Of a DNA stretch of 64,000 bases, positions 18,626 through 26,706 are shown one piece after another. The position numbers were made by a program, and so were the translations under genes. Positions within the stretch are counted from its first letter, which is position 1, and every line of letters starts with the position of its first letter. The stretch lies in NCBI GenBank assembly GCA_963751955.1, contig CAVVWM010000011.1:620001-684000 (forward strand), given 5' to 3'. The stretch is from JABDIY01 sp963751955 (GTDB lineage: Bacteria; Actinomycetota; Acidimicrobiia; Acidimicrobiales; SZUA-35). Below the pieces are notes generated by a model that had not been told where the DNA came from, did no database searches, and saw only the letters and a program-made list of their open reading frames with translations.

Positions 18626-20194
18626 TTAGAGCCCGAGAACTTCTTTGACCCGAGGCATGTCGGGATGGGCAAGGAGCTCGTCTCGCTTGAAAATGAGGGA
18701 CAGCTTGGTCCGACGCCGAAGGAAGTCATCGATCGTTGCAATCATCTCACTATCGGCCATCAGAGCGATCTCGGCCCACAACACATCGGTATCACCAAGA
18801 GCCGGCTGACCAGCCGTCGGATCACGTTCAATCGATCGGACAACCTCGAAGGCGGCCCGCCCGTGGCGTCGCCACAAGACCTCGGCCATCGAGGCAGCCC
18901 GCTCAATCGAAGGCGCTCTGTTCAGTCCGACCGTGGCTGCTTCGGCATAGAACGCGTCTCGAACCGTCGGTGGAGGCTCGCCGAACCAGTCCTCGCTGGC
19001 CGATCCCGGTTTGACACCGAGCCCTTCGAGGGCCTCGGCAACCTCTTCCCCGACGTTCAAACAGTCGGTGATCTTCCCTCCAAAGATGGTGATCACCCGC
19101 GCGTCCTTGTCCGCCTCGATCTCGTGCTTTCGACTTAGTTTTGTCCAGTCGGTTTCGGTTTGGTCGCTTCCGCTCATCCTCACCACGAGCGGACGCACAC
19201 CCGATCGTTCCCCAATGATGTCGGCCTTGGTCAGAGGTATCTCGAGGTCGAGCCGAGCGTTGATCTGGGCCAGCAAGAAGTCGCGATCCTCCCCGGTGAC
19301 TCCCTGGTCGGCGATCTCGGTTCGCGTATCGGTGGTTCCGATCACTGAACGGTGAGCCATCGGTATCACATAGAACAGACGCTTCTGGTCGTCGAAAAAG
19401 GCGAGCACTCGCTCGGACTCGGTGATGCGAGGCACGACGAGGTGTATGCCTTTGCTGTAGACGATCCGATGATCGGTCTGAAGATCCCATTTCTCGTTCA
19501 GACCATCGACGAATGGGCCGGCCGCATTCACGATCGACCTCGCCGTCAGATCGACCTTCTGGTCGGTGAGCTCATCGACGATCGTGACATCCCACCCGTC
19601 GGCCGATCGATTCGACCCTCCCAAAGATGCGTAATTGACCGCTACCGCTCCCCCATCGAGAGCTGACCGGATGAATCCCCAGACGAAGCGAGCGTCGTTG
19701 TCTTTCAGATAGGCATCCATGTATTCGATGCCGCCCCGCGAGTTGGACGTGTCCACAACTGGCTCGATCGATTCGATTGTCTTGGACCGGTAGTAGCTGG
19801 GACGTTCAGTGAAGAACCGACCGATCCCCCAGTAGGCAAAGCTGCCAAGTGCGGCAAGCCACGGCGGGAAGGGGCTCGACTTGTCGAGCGTGGCGAGAAA
19901 CCCGACTTCAGAGATCTGGGTGGGGTACTGCCTCATCAGGTGGTTTCGAGACGTGCACAACTTCCATACGAGCGGAAGTTCATAGTTCTCCAGGTACTTG
20001 AATCCGCCCCAAACCAGGTTCGAAGATTCCTGACTGGTGAAGCCTGCGAAGTCGCCACGGTCGACTACCGCGACTCGCAGACCTCGATCCGTGAGGGCGG
20101 CCGCAGAAACTGCGCCGTTGATGCCACCACCGACGATCAGGACATCAAAGGTTCCTCCGTCAAGTTTGAGCAGGTTCTCCGATCGCACGGACAT
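18626..20194 (-). CDS. glpD: Glycerol-3-phosphate dehydrogenase, FAD-dependent (respiratory)
   Basis: GlpD oxidises sn-glycerol 3-phosphate to dihydroxyacetone phosphate at the membrane and passes electrons to quinone. The 522-residue protein starts at ATG 20194 (MSVRSENLLKLDGGTFD) and has the FAD-binding VLIVGGGINGAVSAAALTD, then DFAGFTSQESSNLVWGGFKY and a mid-protein GTTDTRTE segment typical of the family. The C-terminal helical domain is present. It is divergent from hpt with only 42 bp between the start codons, so the two must share that promoter space. Confidence 0.92.
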   Translation of the reverse strand: MSVRSENLLKLDGGTFDVLIVGGGINGAVSAAALTDRGLRVAVVDRGDFAGFTSQESSNLVWGGFKYLENYELPLVWKLCTSRNHLMRQYPTQISEVGFLATLDKSSPFPPWLAALGSFAYWGIGRFFTERPSYYRSKTIESIEPVVDTSNSRGGIEYMDAYLKDNDARFVWGFIRSALDGGAVAVNYASLGGSNRSADGWDVTIVDELTDQKVDLTARSIVNAAGPFVDGLNEKWDLQTDHRIVYSKGIHLVVPRITESERVLAFFDDQKRLFYVIPMAHRSVIGTTDTRTEIADQGVTGEDRDFLLAQINARLDLEIPLTKADIIGERSGVRPLVVRMSGSDQTETDWTKLSRKHEIEADKDARVITIFGGKITDCLNVGEEVAEALEGLGVKPGSASEDWFGEPPPTVRDAFYAEAATVGLNRAPSIERAASMAEVLWRRHGRAAFEVVRSIERDPTAGQPALGDTDVLWAEIALMADSEMIATIDDFLRRRTKLSLIFKRDELLAHPDMPRVKEVLGL

Positions 20195-20236
20195 GCGTGC
20201 AACGGTACCGCTTCGATTGCTGGCAAACTGAGCCGT

Positions 20237-20815
20237 GTGACCAACAGCAAAATCGAATCTGGCTTTCCACCGTTTCCGGCTGAGGGCGACCTCGGAAAAA
20301 TCCTGCTCACCGAAGAACAGATCGGTACCAGGGTGAGCGAGTTGGGAGTGGAACTCGCCCGAAAACATGCAGGTCACACGCCCCTGTTCGTTGCGGTGAT
20401 GAAGGGAAGTGTGATCTTCACTGCCGACCTTCTACGGGCGTACCCGGGTCCGGTTCAGTTCGAAGTGATGATCGTTTCCAGCTACGGCGACGCATTGGAA
20501 ACCAGCGGAGTCGTGAAGATCGTCAAGGACCTCGACACGCCGGCCGCCGGCCGCCACGTAGTGCTCGTCGAAGACATCGTCGACACCGGGTTGACGATGA
20601 AATATCTCCTCGACCACTTCGAAAAACAGGGTGCCGCGTCGGTCTCGGTGTGTTCACTAATCGTCCGCGAAGGTCGTGCCGCTGAACCGGCCGTCGATCA
20701 CGTCGGGTTCGAGATCCCTCACGACTTTGTCATCGGCTACGGGCTCGACGCCGCCCAGCTGTACCGGAACCTGCCATACATCGCCGTTTTCACCGGCACT
20801 ATCGACGGGCATTGA
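20237..20815 (+). CDS. hpt: Hypoxanthine (guanine) phosphoribosyltransferase
   Basis: This purine-salvage enzyme joins hypoxanthine or guanine to PRPP. It is 192 residues from a GTG at 20237 (VTNSKIESGF). The PRPP-binding motif is HVVLVEDIVDTGLTMKYLL, and AVMKGSVIFTADLLR near the N-terminus and DFVIGYGLD near the C-terminus fit HPRT rather than other phosphoribosyltransferases. No Shine-Dalgarno is obvious in front of the GTG, so the start rests on family length. Readings extended upstream would overlap the divergent glpD coding region. Confidence 0.93.
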   Translation: MTNSKIESGFPPFPAEGDLGKILLTEEQIGTRVSELGVELARKHAGHTPLFVAVMKGSVIFTADLLRAYPGPVQFEVMIVSSYGDALETSGVVKIVKDLDTPAAGRHVVLVEDIVDTGLTMKYLLDHFEKQGAASVSVCSLIVREGRAAEPAVDHVGFEIPHDFVIGYGLDAAQLYRNLPYIAVFTGTIDGH

Positions 20816-20825
20816 CCCCTGGGCA

Positions 20826-21314
20826 CTACAACTTGGTTCCGTACATCTCGCCGAGCGGATCACTGATCAACTCGATCCGTTCACAATCGGGACCGGTAAA
20901 ATAGACCGACGAATCCGATTCGAAGTGCAACTCGGCGCCCATGCTCCTGAGAGAAGCGACCGCAGCCTCCCAATGAGAACGGTCCACTGAGATCGCCACA
21001 TGGTGAAGACCTCCGAAAACTTCTGCGTACGGGCCGAGGTCCAACCCGGGGAAATCAAAGAACGCAAGGTAGTTGCCGTTGCCTACATCGAAGAAGAAGT
21101 GGGTCGAGTCGACGTAGTCGCGGTTCTCGAAAAGCTCGGTTAGTGGGAATCCCAAGGTGTCCTGGTAGAAGGTGATCGTCTGCTCGATATCTCGGGAGAT
21201 CAGCGCCGCATGATGAATGCCACGACCGATCGTCATGCGTTCGGACTCAGGCCGCAAATGCGCCCCTCTGAGCCGATCCCACTCGGCATTGCGGCTCGAT
21301 TTCGGAGTCGTCAT
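20826..21314 (-). CDS. VOC-superfamily (glyoxalase/dioxygenase-like) protein
   Basis: This 162-residue protein holds one full vicinal-oxygen-chelate module of two beta-alpha-beta-beta-beta repeats. Probable metal ligands are the His in RGIHHAALISRD, a His in GGLHHVAISVD and the Glu in CERIELISDP. Secondary elements such as ITFYQDTLGFPLTELF match glyoxalase I/bleomycin-resistance-like proteins. The first 26 residues are charged and lie outside the domain; an internal ATG (MTIGRGIHH) could be the real start. The substrate is unknown. It is downstream of ilvC with a 110-bp gap that shows nothing notable. Confidence 0.85.
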   Translation of the reverse strand: MTTPKSSRNAEWDRLRGAHLRPESERMTIGRGIHHAALISRDIEQTITFYQDTLGFPLTELFENRDYVDSTHFFFDVGNGNYLAFFDFPGLDLGPYAEVFGGLHHVAISVDRSHWEAAVASLRSMGAELHFESDSSVYFTGPDCERIELISDPLGEMYGTKL

Positions 21315-21424
21315 GTCTCATCCTCCCACGCTCGGGGCAGCACTGCGCTGGTTGCACATTTGAGCGATATTGCCTCCCTGTATACACCGCCAGCCTGACC
21401 GAGTGTGGAGCCCGAAGCCAGGGG

Positions 21425-22459
21425 TCAGCCCTGACCCCCCGATGAATCGCGAACGCTGGCCGTGCCGGCGCTGATGAAGGGCATCATGGCCCGCAGTTTC
21501 GCGCCCACCTTCTCGATCGGGTGCTCCTTGCCAGCTTCCTCCAGCCGGTGGAAGTTCTCTCGCCCGCCGCGGCCCTCGGCCACCCACTCTTGGGCGAACG
21601 TGCCGTCCTGGATTTCACCGAGGATTCGCTGCATCTCGGCTTTGGTGTCGGCGTTAACTATGCGCGGGCCCCTCGTGAGATCGCCGTACTCAGCGGTGTC
21701 GGAAATGCTGTAACGCATCCCGGCGATACCTTCCTGGTACATGAGATCCACGATCAGTTTGAGTTCGTGTAGACACTCGAAATAGGCAACCTCGGGCTGG
21801 TAGCCAGCCTCGATGAGCGTCTCGAAGCCAGCTTGCACCAGTGCGGTTGTGCCGCCACAAAGAACTGCTTGCTCACCGAAGAGGTCGGTCTCGGTTTCTT
21901 CGGTGAAAGTTGTTTCGATCACGCCGGCTCGGGCTCCGCCGATGGCATCGGCGTAGGCGAGGGCCAGGGCCTTGGCGCCGCCGGTGGCATCGTTCTCGAC
22001 AGCGATGAGTGCGGGGACGCCTCCGCCTTCGGTGTAGGTGCGACGAACGAGATGGCCGGGACCCTTGGGCGCAACCATACAAACGTCAACTCCAGCCGGA
22101 GGAGTGATGAGATCGAAGCGAATGTTGAAGCCGTGTGCGAAGAAGAGGGCATCGCCGTCGTTGAGGTTCGGCGCCACATGAGCCTCGTAGATTTCAGCCA
22201 TCGTTGTATCGGGTAGCAACATCATGATCACGTCAGCTTCGGCGCAGGCTTCGCTGATGGGGAGCACTTTGAGACCCTCGGACTCGGCTTTGGCAACCGA
22301 CCCCGAGCCTTCTCGGAGGCCGATCCGCACATCGATGCCGGACTCCTTGAGGTTCAGCGCATGGGCGTGGCCCTGCGATCCGTAGCCCAGGATGGCAACC
22401 TTGCGGTTGGCGATCGCAGACCGATCACAGTCAGCTTCGTAGTACATGTTTGCTGCCAT
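21425..22459 (-). CDS. ilvC: Ketol-acid reductoisomerase
   Basis: IlvC carries out the second common step of valine and isoleucine synthesis: an alkyl shift of the acetohydroxy acid followed by NADPH reduction. The 344-residue length is class I. The Rossmann motif is VAILGYGSQGHAHALNLKES, and the C-terminal knotted domain shows TFTEETETDLFGEQAVLCGG and YFECLHELKLIVDLMYQEG with the Mg-binding acids. The ATG at 22459 (MAANMYYEADCD) is chosen because it gives the family N-terminus; AAGAGA lies just upstream. It is last in the ilvB-ilvN-ilvC operon, 49 bp after ilvN. Confidence 0.97.
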   Translation of the reverse strand: MAANMYYEADCDRSAIANRKVAILGYGSQGHAHALNLKESGIDVRIGLREGSGSVAKAESEGLKVLPISEACAEADVIMMLLPDTTMAEIYEAHVAPNLNDGDALFFAHGFNIRFDLITPPAGVDVCMVAPKGPGHLVRRTYTEGGGVPALIAVENDATGGAKALALAYADAIGGARAGVIETTFTEETETDLFGEQAVLCGGTTALVQAGFETLIEAGYQPEVAYFECLHELKLIVDLMYQEGIAGMRYSISDTAEYGDLTRGPRIVNADTKAEMQRILGEIQDGTFAQEWVAEGRGGRENFHRLEEAGKEHPIEKVGAKLRAMMPFISAGTASVRDSSGGQG

Positions 22460-22508
22460 TTGATTCTCTTCTTTGTCGATGATTTCTGGAAATGATATGG
22501 GTGGGTTG

Positions 22509-23027
22509 TCACGCACGCACGGTGCCTGGGGTGCGGCCGATCTTGGGGAGGGCGATGCGGCCAGTGCGCTGAACGTCATCGATGCCGTAATCGCGAAGTA
22601 GATGTTCGAAGTCATCGACCTTCTCGGGCCGGCCCTCCAGGCTGACGGTCAGCCGATCGGAGCTGACCGCGAGGATCTTCGCCTCGAAGATGTCGACGAG
22701 TTCGAGGATCTGGCTTCGGTCGCTCGCGCTTCGAACGGTAGCGATCATCAACTCTCGCTCGACGCTTTCCGCAGGGCTCAACTCCTGGATTTCCACAACG
22801 TTGATCAGCTTGAACAGCTGCTTGACGATTTGTTCGAGCGGAGCTGATTCTACGTCGACCACGATGGTGATACGGCTGAACCGCTGGTCGTTGGTGGGTG
22901 CAACGGCCAAGCTCACGATGTTGTATCCACGGCGGGCAAAGAGGTCGGCTACCCGCGCAAGCACACCAGCCTTGTTCTCCACCAGGACCGAAAGGGTGTG
23001 GTGCGATAGATCTCCGGGGCGGGTCAT
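22509..23027 (-). CDS. ilvN: Acetolactate synthase small (regulatory) subunit
   Basis: This 172-residue protein has an N-terminal ACT domain (HTLSVLVENKAGVLARVADL) and a C-terminal regulatory domain (the DRLTVSLEGRPEKVDDFEHL region). The subunit activates the catalytic subunit and binds valine for feedback inhibition. Its ATG overlaps the ilvB stop by four bases (ATGA), as expected for equimolar, coupled expression. The residues are consistent with a valine-sensitive enzyme, but sensitivity cannot be told from the sequence. Confidence 0.95.
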   Translation of the reverse strand: MTRPGDLSHHTLSVLVENKAGVLARVADLFARRGYNIVSLAVAPTNDQRFSRITIVVDVESAPLEQIVKQLFKLINVVEIQELSPAESVERELMIATVRSASDRSQILELVDIFEAKILAVSSDRLTVSLEGRPEKVDDFEHLLRDYGIDDVQRTGRIALPKIGRTPGTVRA

Positions 23028-24814
23028 GATGTGCTCGATTCAGCGGCGGCCTCCGCGTTTTGGATGTGCCGCGCCTGAGCCTCGCGCTGACTCGGATCCA
23101 CGATCAAGTCGTCATTGCTGCCGCCGGCGGGAACCATGGGGAAGACCTTTTCGCTATCGACACACCGGAACTCGACAACCACTGGGCGATCGTTGATCTC
23201 ATTTGCTTTGGCGATCACTGTGGCGACGTCCTCCGGACTCTCGACACGAAAAGCCACACAACCCATGGCTTCGGCCCATTTCACGTAGTCCGGCATGTCG
23301 TGGCTGAGATGGACTTCGCTGAGGCGTTCGTCATAGAACATGTCCTGCCACTGCCGAACCATACCCAGGTAAGCGTTGTTCAGAAGTGCCACCTTGATCG
23401 GGATCTTCTCCACTGACGCAGTTATCAATTCCTGACCGGTCATCTGGAAACAACCATCGCCATCGATGCTCCAGACGGTGCGGTCGGGGAAAGCGGCCTT
23501 TGCTCCGATCGCGGCCGGGATGGAGAACCCCATCGTGCCCAACCCGCCGGAGTTGATCCACGTGTACGGGTAGTTGAACTTCCAGTACTGGCTGGCAAAC
23601 ATCTGGTGTTGCCCGACACCAGAGGTGACGATGGTGTCTTTGGGACTGAGGTCTCGCAACTGCTCGATCACGTACTGCGGTTTCAGCAGTTCGCCGTCGG
23701 CGGACTGCTGATAGGTAACGGGAAACGTTTCTTGCCATCCGCTGAGCTTGGACCGCCAGGCCATGATGTCGGGCTTCTTGCCCGGATAGCCACGAGCCTT
23801 CAGAGCACCGACGAGGGCTTCGGTGGCCAGTCGGCAATCGGCAGCAATTGCGACGTCGGGACGACGAACCTTGCCGTGCTCAGCGGGGTCGATGTCAACG
23901 TGGATGACCTTGGCATCAGGAGCGAACGCCCCCACCCGTCCGGTGATGCGGTCGTCAAACCTGCTGCCGAGCGCGATCAGGAGATCGCTTTTCTGCATTG
24001 CGGTGATAGCGGTGTAGTTCCCATGCATCCCCGGCATGCCAAGGCAAAGCTCATGATCATCGGGAAACGCGCCACGAGCCATCAGTGTGGTCACGACCGG
24101 AATTCCCGTCAGCTCAACCAACTCAGCAAGAGCCTCCGCCCCTCGAGCTTTGAGCACCCCACCACCCACATACAGGACGGGTTGCTCGGCCTCAGCGATG
24201 AGTTCTGCCGCCGCCAGGATCAAGCCAGCTTCGGGTTCAATCGACGGCGAGTAGCCGGGGAGGTGATACTCGGCGCTGTCATAATCGAAGTCGAAGTAAG
24301 CATCGGGATTGCTGGCGTCCACGATGTTCTTGGGGACATCAACCAACACTGGACCTGGACGACCCGTGGTGGCGATGTGAAACGCAGCTTTGATCGTCGC
24401 AGGGATGTCTTCGGCCCGGGTGACAAGGAAGTTGTGCTTGGTAATCGAGCGCGTGATCCCGGTCGTGTCGCACTCCTGGAAGGCGTCGGTTCCGATAGCG
24501 GGAAGCGCGACCTGGCCAGTGATACACACCATTGGAACGCTGTCGAGCATGGCATCGGCCAGAGGAGTGACCACGTTCGTGGCAGCCGGACCGCTGGTCA
24601 CCATACACACGCCAGGTCGACCGGTTGCATGTGCATAACCTTCGGCCATGTGCCCCGCGCCCTGTTCGTGTCGGACGAGCACATGACGAATCGGTGAGTC
24701 GATGATCGGGTCATAGACCGGCAGAATCGCTCCACCGGGGTAGCCGAATACAACTTCTACACCCTCGGCTTCGAGGCTCTTGATCAGGGCTTGTGCTCCG
24801 TTGAGGCGGGTCAT
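23024..24814 (-). CDS. ilvB: Acetolactate synthase large (catalytic) subunit
   Basis: IlvB condenses two pyruvates, or pyruvate and 2-oxobutyrate, using thiamine diphosphate with FAD as a structural cofactor. The 596-residue protein has the TPP-enzyme N-domain with the catalytic Glu in RHEQGAGHMAEGYAHATG, a central FAD-linked domain and the TPP-Mg motif IDGDGCFQMTGQELITA. The ATG at 24814 (MTRLNGAQAL) is preferred to the ATG at 24835 because AAGGA sits six bases before it. It is first in the ilvBNC operon and preceded by a leader-peptide/terminator module at 24859-24967 that should make its transcription respond to branched-chain amino-acid supply. Confidence 0.97.
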   Translation of the reverse strand: MTRLNGAQALIKSLEAEGVEVVFGYPGGAILPVYDPIIDSPIRHVLVRHEQGAGHMAEGYAHATGRPGVCMVTSGPAATNVVTPLADAMLDSVPMVCITGQVALPAIGTDAFQECDTTGITRSITKHNFLVTRAEDIPATIKAAFHIATTGRPGPVLVDVPKNIVDASNPDAYFDFDYDSAEYHLPGYSPSIEPEAGLILAAAELIAEAEQPVLYVGGGVLKARGAEALAELVELTGIPVVTTLMARGAFPDDHELCLGMPGMHGNYTAITAMQKSDLLIALGSRFDDRITGRVGAFAPDAKVIHVDIDPAEHGKVRRPDVAIAADCRLATEALVGALKARGYPGKKPDIMAWRSKLSGWQETFPVTYQQSADGELLKPQYVIEQLRDLSPKDTIVTSGVGQHQMFASQYWKFNYPYTWINSGGLGTMGFSIPAAIGAKAAFPDRTVWSIDGDGCFQMTGQELITASVEKIPIKVALLNNAYLGMVRQWQDMFYDERLSEVHLSHDMPDYVKWAEAMGCVAFRVESPEDVATVIAKANEINDRPVVVEFRCVDSEKVFPMVPAGGSNDDLIVDPSQREAQARHIQNAEAAAESSTS

Positions 24815-24858
24815 TTCAGTTCCTTGAGCTGGCATTCTGGGGTGGACGGGTTCGAGGG

Positions 24859-24891
24859 AAAATCAAGAAAGCCTCCCATGGGGGAGGCTTT
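24859..24891 (-). terminator. Intrinsic terminator/attenuator upstream of ilvB
   Basis: The arms AAAGCCTCCC and GGGAGGCTTT (24868-24877 and 24882-24891) form a perfect 10-bp stem with a four-base loop. Read on the minus strand, the stem is followed by CTTGATTTT, a U-rich run. It lies 44 bp upstream of the ilvB start codon and 28 bp after the leader-peptide stop, where an attenuator is expected. Confidence 0.8.
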
Positions 24892-24892
24892 G

Positions 24893-24920
24893 GCGCACGC
24901 TGGATATGGGCAGCGGGCGC
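24893..24920 (-). promoter_or_regulatory. Hairpin between leader stop and terminator (pause/antiterminator element)
   Basis: GCGC, a mismatch and CGCTG pair with CAGCG, a mismatch and GCGC around an eight-base loop, a nine-pair stem that starts exactly at the leader stop codon. A ribosome stalled on the Leu/Val codons upstream, or finishing at the stop, would change whether it forms. This is the usual way a leader peptide controls a downstream terminator. The exact alternative pairing with the terminator arm was not computed. Confidence 0.5.
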
Positions 24921-24967
24921 TACACGGTTACTACTACTAGAAGAACTGCAGTGTCTAGATAAGACAT
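24920..24967 (-). CDS. ilvB operon leader peptide (branched-chain attenuator)
   Basis: This is a 15-codon reading frame, ATG at 24967 to TAG at 24920, encoding MSYLDTAVLLVVVTV. Eight of the 15 residues are Leu or Val, with the run Val-Leu-Leu-Val-Val-Val just before the stop. It is followed by a hairpin and an intrinsic terminator, then ilvB. This matches known ilv/leu attenuation leaders: low charged Leu or Val tRNA stalls the ribosome and should prevent the terminator from forming. There is no clear Shine-Dalgarno; GACTAT lies six bases upstream and could be a -10 for a nearly leaderless transcript. Translation is inferred from codon content and position. Confidence 0.8.
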   Translation of the reverse strand: MSYLDTAVLLVVVTV

Positions 24968-25267
24968 TGCGACATAGTCAATCAGCACGATGTTCTGCAC
25001 GCAACCTCGGTCCGCCGCTGTTGCTTGACCGTTACGGCTTGACATCGCGTTTTGGCACACCGCCGCTCACGAAAGCGAACCAAAACCGGCCATCGGTTTG
25101 AACACCGATCGGTCAATTGGCGGACCAACGAGTCAGGAGACGATCACGCCGCGTGTGGTTACCGGGGTCTGACGCCCGCCCGAACGGGCGAAGGTACTGG
25201 AACCTCGAGAAGCTCCAACGGTCGGCTAGGCCGACGAGTTGCCAGGAACGACCCCGCTGGAGGCGTA
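24968..25267. other. Intergenic region upstream of the ilv leader; two hairpins
   Basis: No convincing gene is present. The promoter of the ilvBNC leader must lie near the left end. Two hairpins stand out: CGCCC-GAAC-GGGCG at 25177-25190, and GTCGGC-TAG-GCCGAC at 25221-25235, flanked by CAAC/GTTG. The latter is just downstream of the ompA-like stop on the minus strand but is not followed by a T run, so it is not a clear intrinsic terminator. Confidence 0.4.
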
Positions 25268-25654
25268 CTAAAGCGTTCGGAACTCGATTCGACGATTAGC
25301 TTGCCGGGCGTCGATCTTGTCCTGCGTGTCGCCTTTGTCGTCTGGGAACTTCAACTGGCTTTCGCCATAGCCCACCGCTTCGAGCTGGTTTGTCACGCCG
25401 CCACCGCGCAACGCCTGCAGCACCGCTTGGGCGCGGGCTTCGCTGAGGATTCGGTTGGCCTCAGGGGGGCCCAGCGAGTCGGTATGTCCGCCGATCTCGA
25501 TCTCAGCATCGGGGAATCGGTTGAGGATCTCGATTGCGGCGTCGATCGTCGTTTGCGACTCGGGCAGGATGATCGCCGTTCCGCTTTGAAACAGGATCGG
25601 CTCCAGCTCGAAGACCGCATTGATTTCTTCGCTTGCGTCCGCATCGATCACCAA
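25268..25654 (-). CDS. OmpA C-terminal (peptidoglycan-binding) domain, separated from its BON part by an in-frame TGA
   Basis: The 128 residues here form a complete OmpA-like domain: ILFQSGTAIILPESQTTIDA, the peptidoglycan-binding IEIGGHTDSLG, LSEARAQAVLQAL and VGYGESQLKF, ending in RQANRRIEFRTL. The domain normally binds diaminopimelate in peptidoglycan. It lies in the same reading frame as the BON gene upstream, separated only by a TGA at 25664-25666 and three further codons. The only starts are TTG/GTG at about 25654-25649, with no ribosome-binding site. It is most likely the C-terminal half of one 363-residue protein like mycobacterial OmpATb (Rv0899), whose stop is a substitution or a base-call error. 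Confidence 0.7.
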   Translation of the reverse strand: MVIDADASEEINAVFELEPILFQSGTAIILPESQTTIDAAIEILNRFPDAEIEIGGHTDSLGPPEANRILSEARAQAVLQALRGGGVTNQLEAVGYGESQLKFPDDKGDTQDKIDARQANRRIEFRTL

Positions 25655-25663
25655 CTCATCAGA

Positions 25664-26359
25664 TCAGCCGGTGAAGCCACCCAGGCTGAGGAGCCCAGAC
25701 TGAAGGTTGCTTCCGATTTCTGAGTTCTTGACAGTTCCTGAGAGCGTGACGGTTGCTGGTGCGGCTCCTTCGAGAACCTCGAGTTCGTCGATGATTTGCT
25801 CGGCGCTGTAGTTGGCAGTGGCAAATCCCCGAAGTGCGTCGCCGGCGGCATCGGATGGCACTGTCCCGCGAAGAAGGATCGAATCATCGCTGACTTCGAC
25901 CGTTGCGGCCGCAGCTCCAACGTCGGGACTGGCAATCGTGAGTCGGTCGATCACCTCCACCACATTGGGTTGGGCGGCGATCAGGCTGAGCACTTCAAAT
26001 CGCGTTGCTTCGTCATCAACCTCACCGCGGGCGGTAACAACACCACCGTCGGCCACGAGTTCCAGTCCCTCATAGCCATTACTTTGTAGGACTCCGAGCA
26101 TGCCGGGTAGATCGACCTCACTCGTCTCCTCAGGCACGGTGACCTCAGGAACCTCTACCTCGGCGCCACCATCGGTGTCGGGCGCCCCAGCGAAGCCGAA
26201 GAAGGCAAACAACGCCGCCAAGATCGCTGCGAGCACCGCAATCCCAGCCATCCCGCCAAAGGCAACATCGCCTTCATCGGCTAGAGGAGCTGCCATGGCA
26301 GCGCGGCGACGCTGCTTCTGACGCTCAACGTCTTCGGCGGTAAGTTCTGTGTCTGCCAT
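25664..26359 (-). CDS. BON-domain membrane protein (N-terminal half of an OmpATb-like protein)
   Basis: This 231-residue protein has a charged cytoplasmic start (VERQKQRRRAAM), one transmembrane helix at about residues 37-58 (GIAVLAAILAALFAFFGFAG), an acidic Val/Glu/Pro linker, then BON-type repeats (VADGGVVTARGEVDDEATRF; TVEVSDDSILLRGTVPSDAA; TVTLSGTVKN). The same order (helix, BON, OmpA) defines OmpATb in mycobacteria, linked there to acid survival. The stop at 25664 is in frame with the OmpA domain that follows, so the natural protein probably continues. The 347 bp upstream hold no gene. Confidence 0.75.
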   Translation of the reverse strand: MADTELTAEDVERQKQRRRAAMAAPLADEGDVAFGGMAGIAVLAAILAALFAFFGFAGAPDTDGGAEVEVPEVTVPEETSEVDLPGMLGVLQSNGYEGLELVADGGVVTARGEVDDEATRFEVLSLIAAQPNVVEVIDRLTIASPDVGAAAATVEVSDDSILLRGTVPSDAAGDALRGFATANYSAEQIIDELEVLEGAAPATVTLSGTVKNSEIGSNLQSGLLSLGGFTG

Positions 26360-26706
26360 TGCCCCTGTCCAAGTGTCCTGCGAGCGCTTAGAGATTGCGC
26401 AGGTTCATCGCCCGCGGCCCAAAGATTACGGTCCCCATGGTAGGTGGAGTAGAGCAAGACTCTGCGTTGCAAGGCCCACAACCGCAACTTATCGTCGACG
26501 CTTGGCCAGCGCGGCAGGCGCGTCTTTCAGACCGGAAGGACCAGATTGACAGATTCAGAGAAAGGATCCATCCATTTGGATGCCACTTGGGACTGGTATG
26601 TCAGCTTGAACCAGACTGCTCGATATGAGTCGGGTTCAGCCGGAGCAGTCGCCTGAGTCCAGTCAAGGGGTTTTCATCACAGTGCTTCGCACCGACCTCC
26701 ATCGGA
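26360..26706. other. Intergenic region, no gene seen
   Basis: About 350 bp lie between the BON gene start (26359) and the alpha/beta-hydrolase stop (26707), both on the minus strand. The region must hold the promoter of the BON/OmpA gene. I see no convincing reading frame, tRNA fold, strong terminator or repeat. Confidence 0.4.

Noticed and set aside
25070..25110. A tRNA T-arm-like hairpin (ATCGG, loop with TTCAAA, CCGAT on the minus strand)
   Set aside because: No anticodon or D arm, no matching acceptor stem and no CCA end could be found at the right distances.
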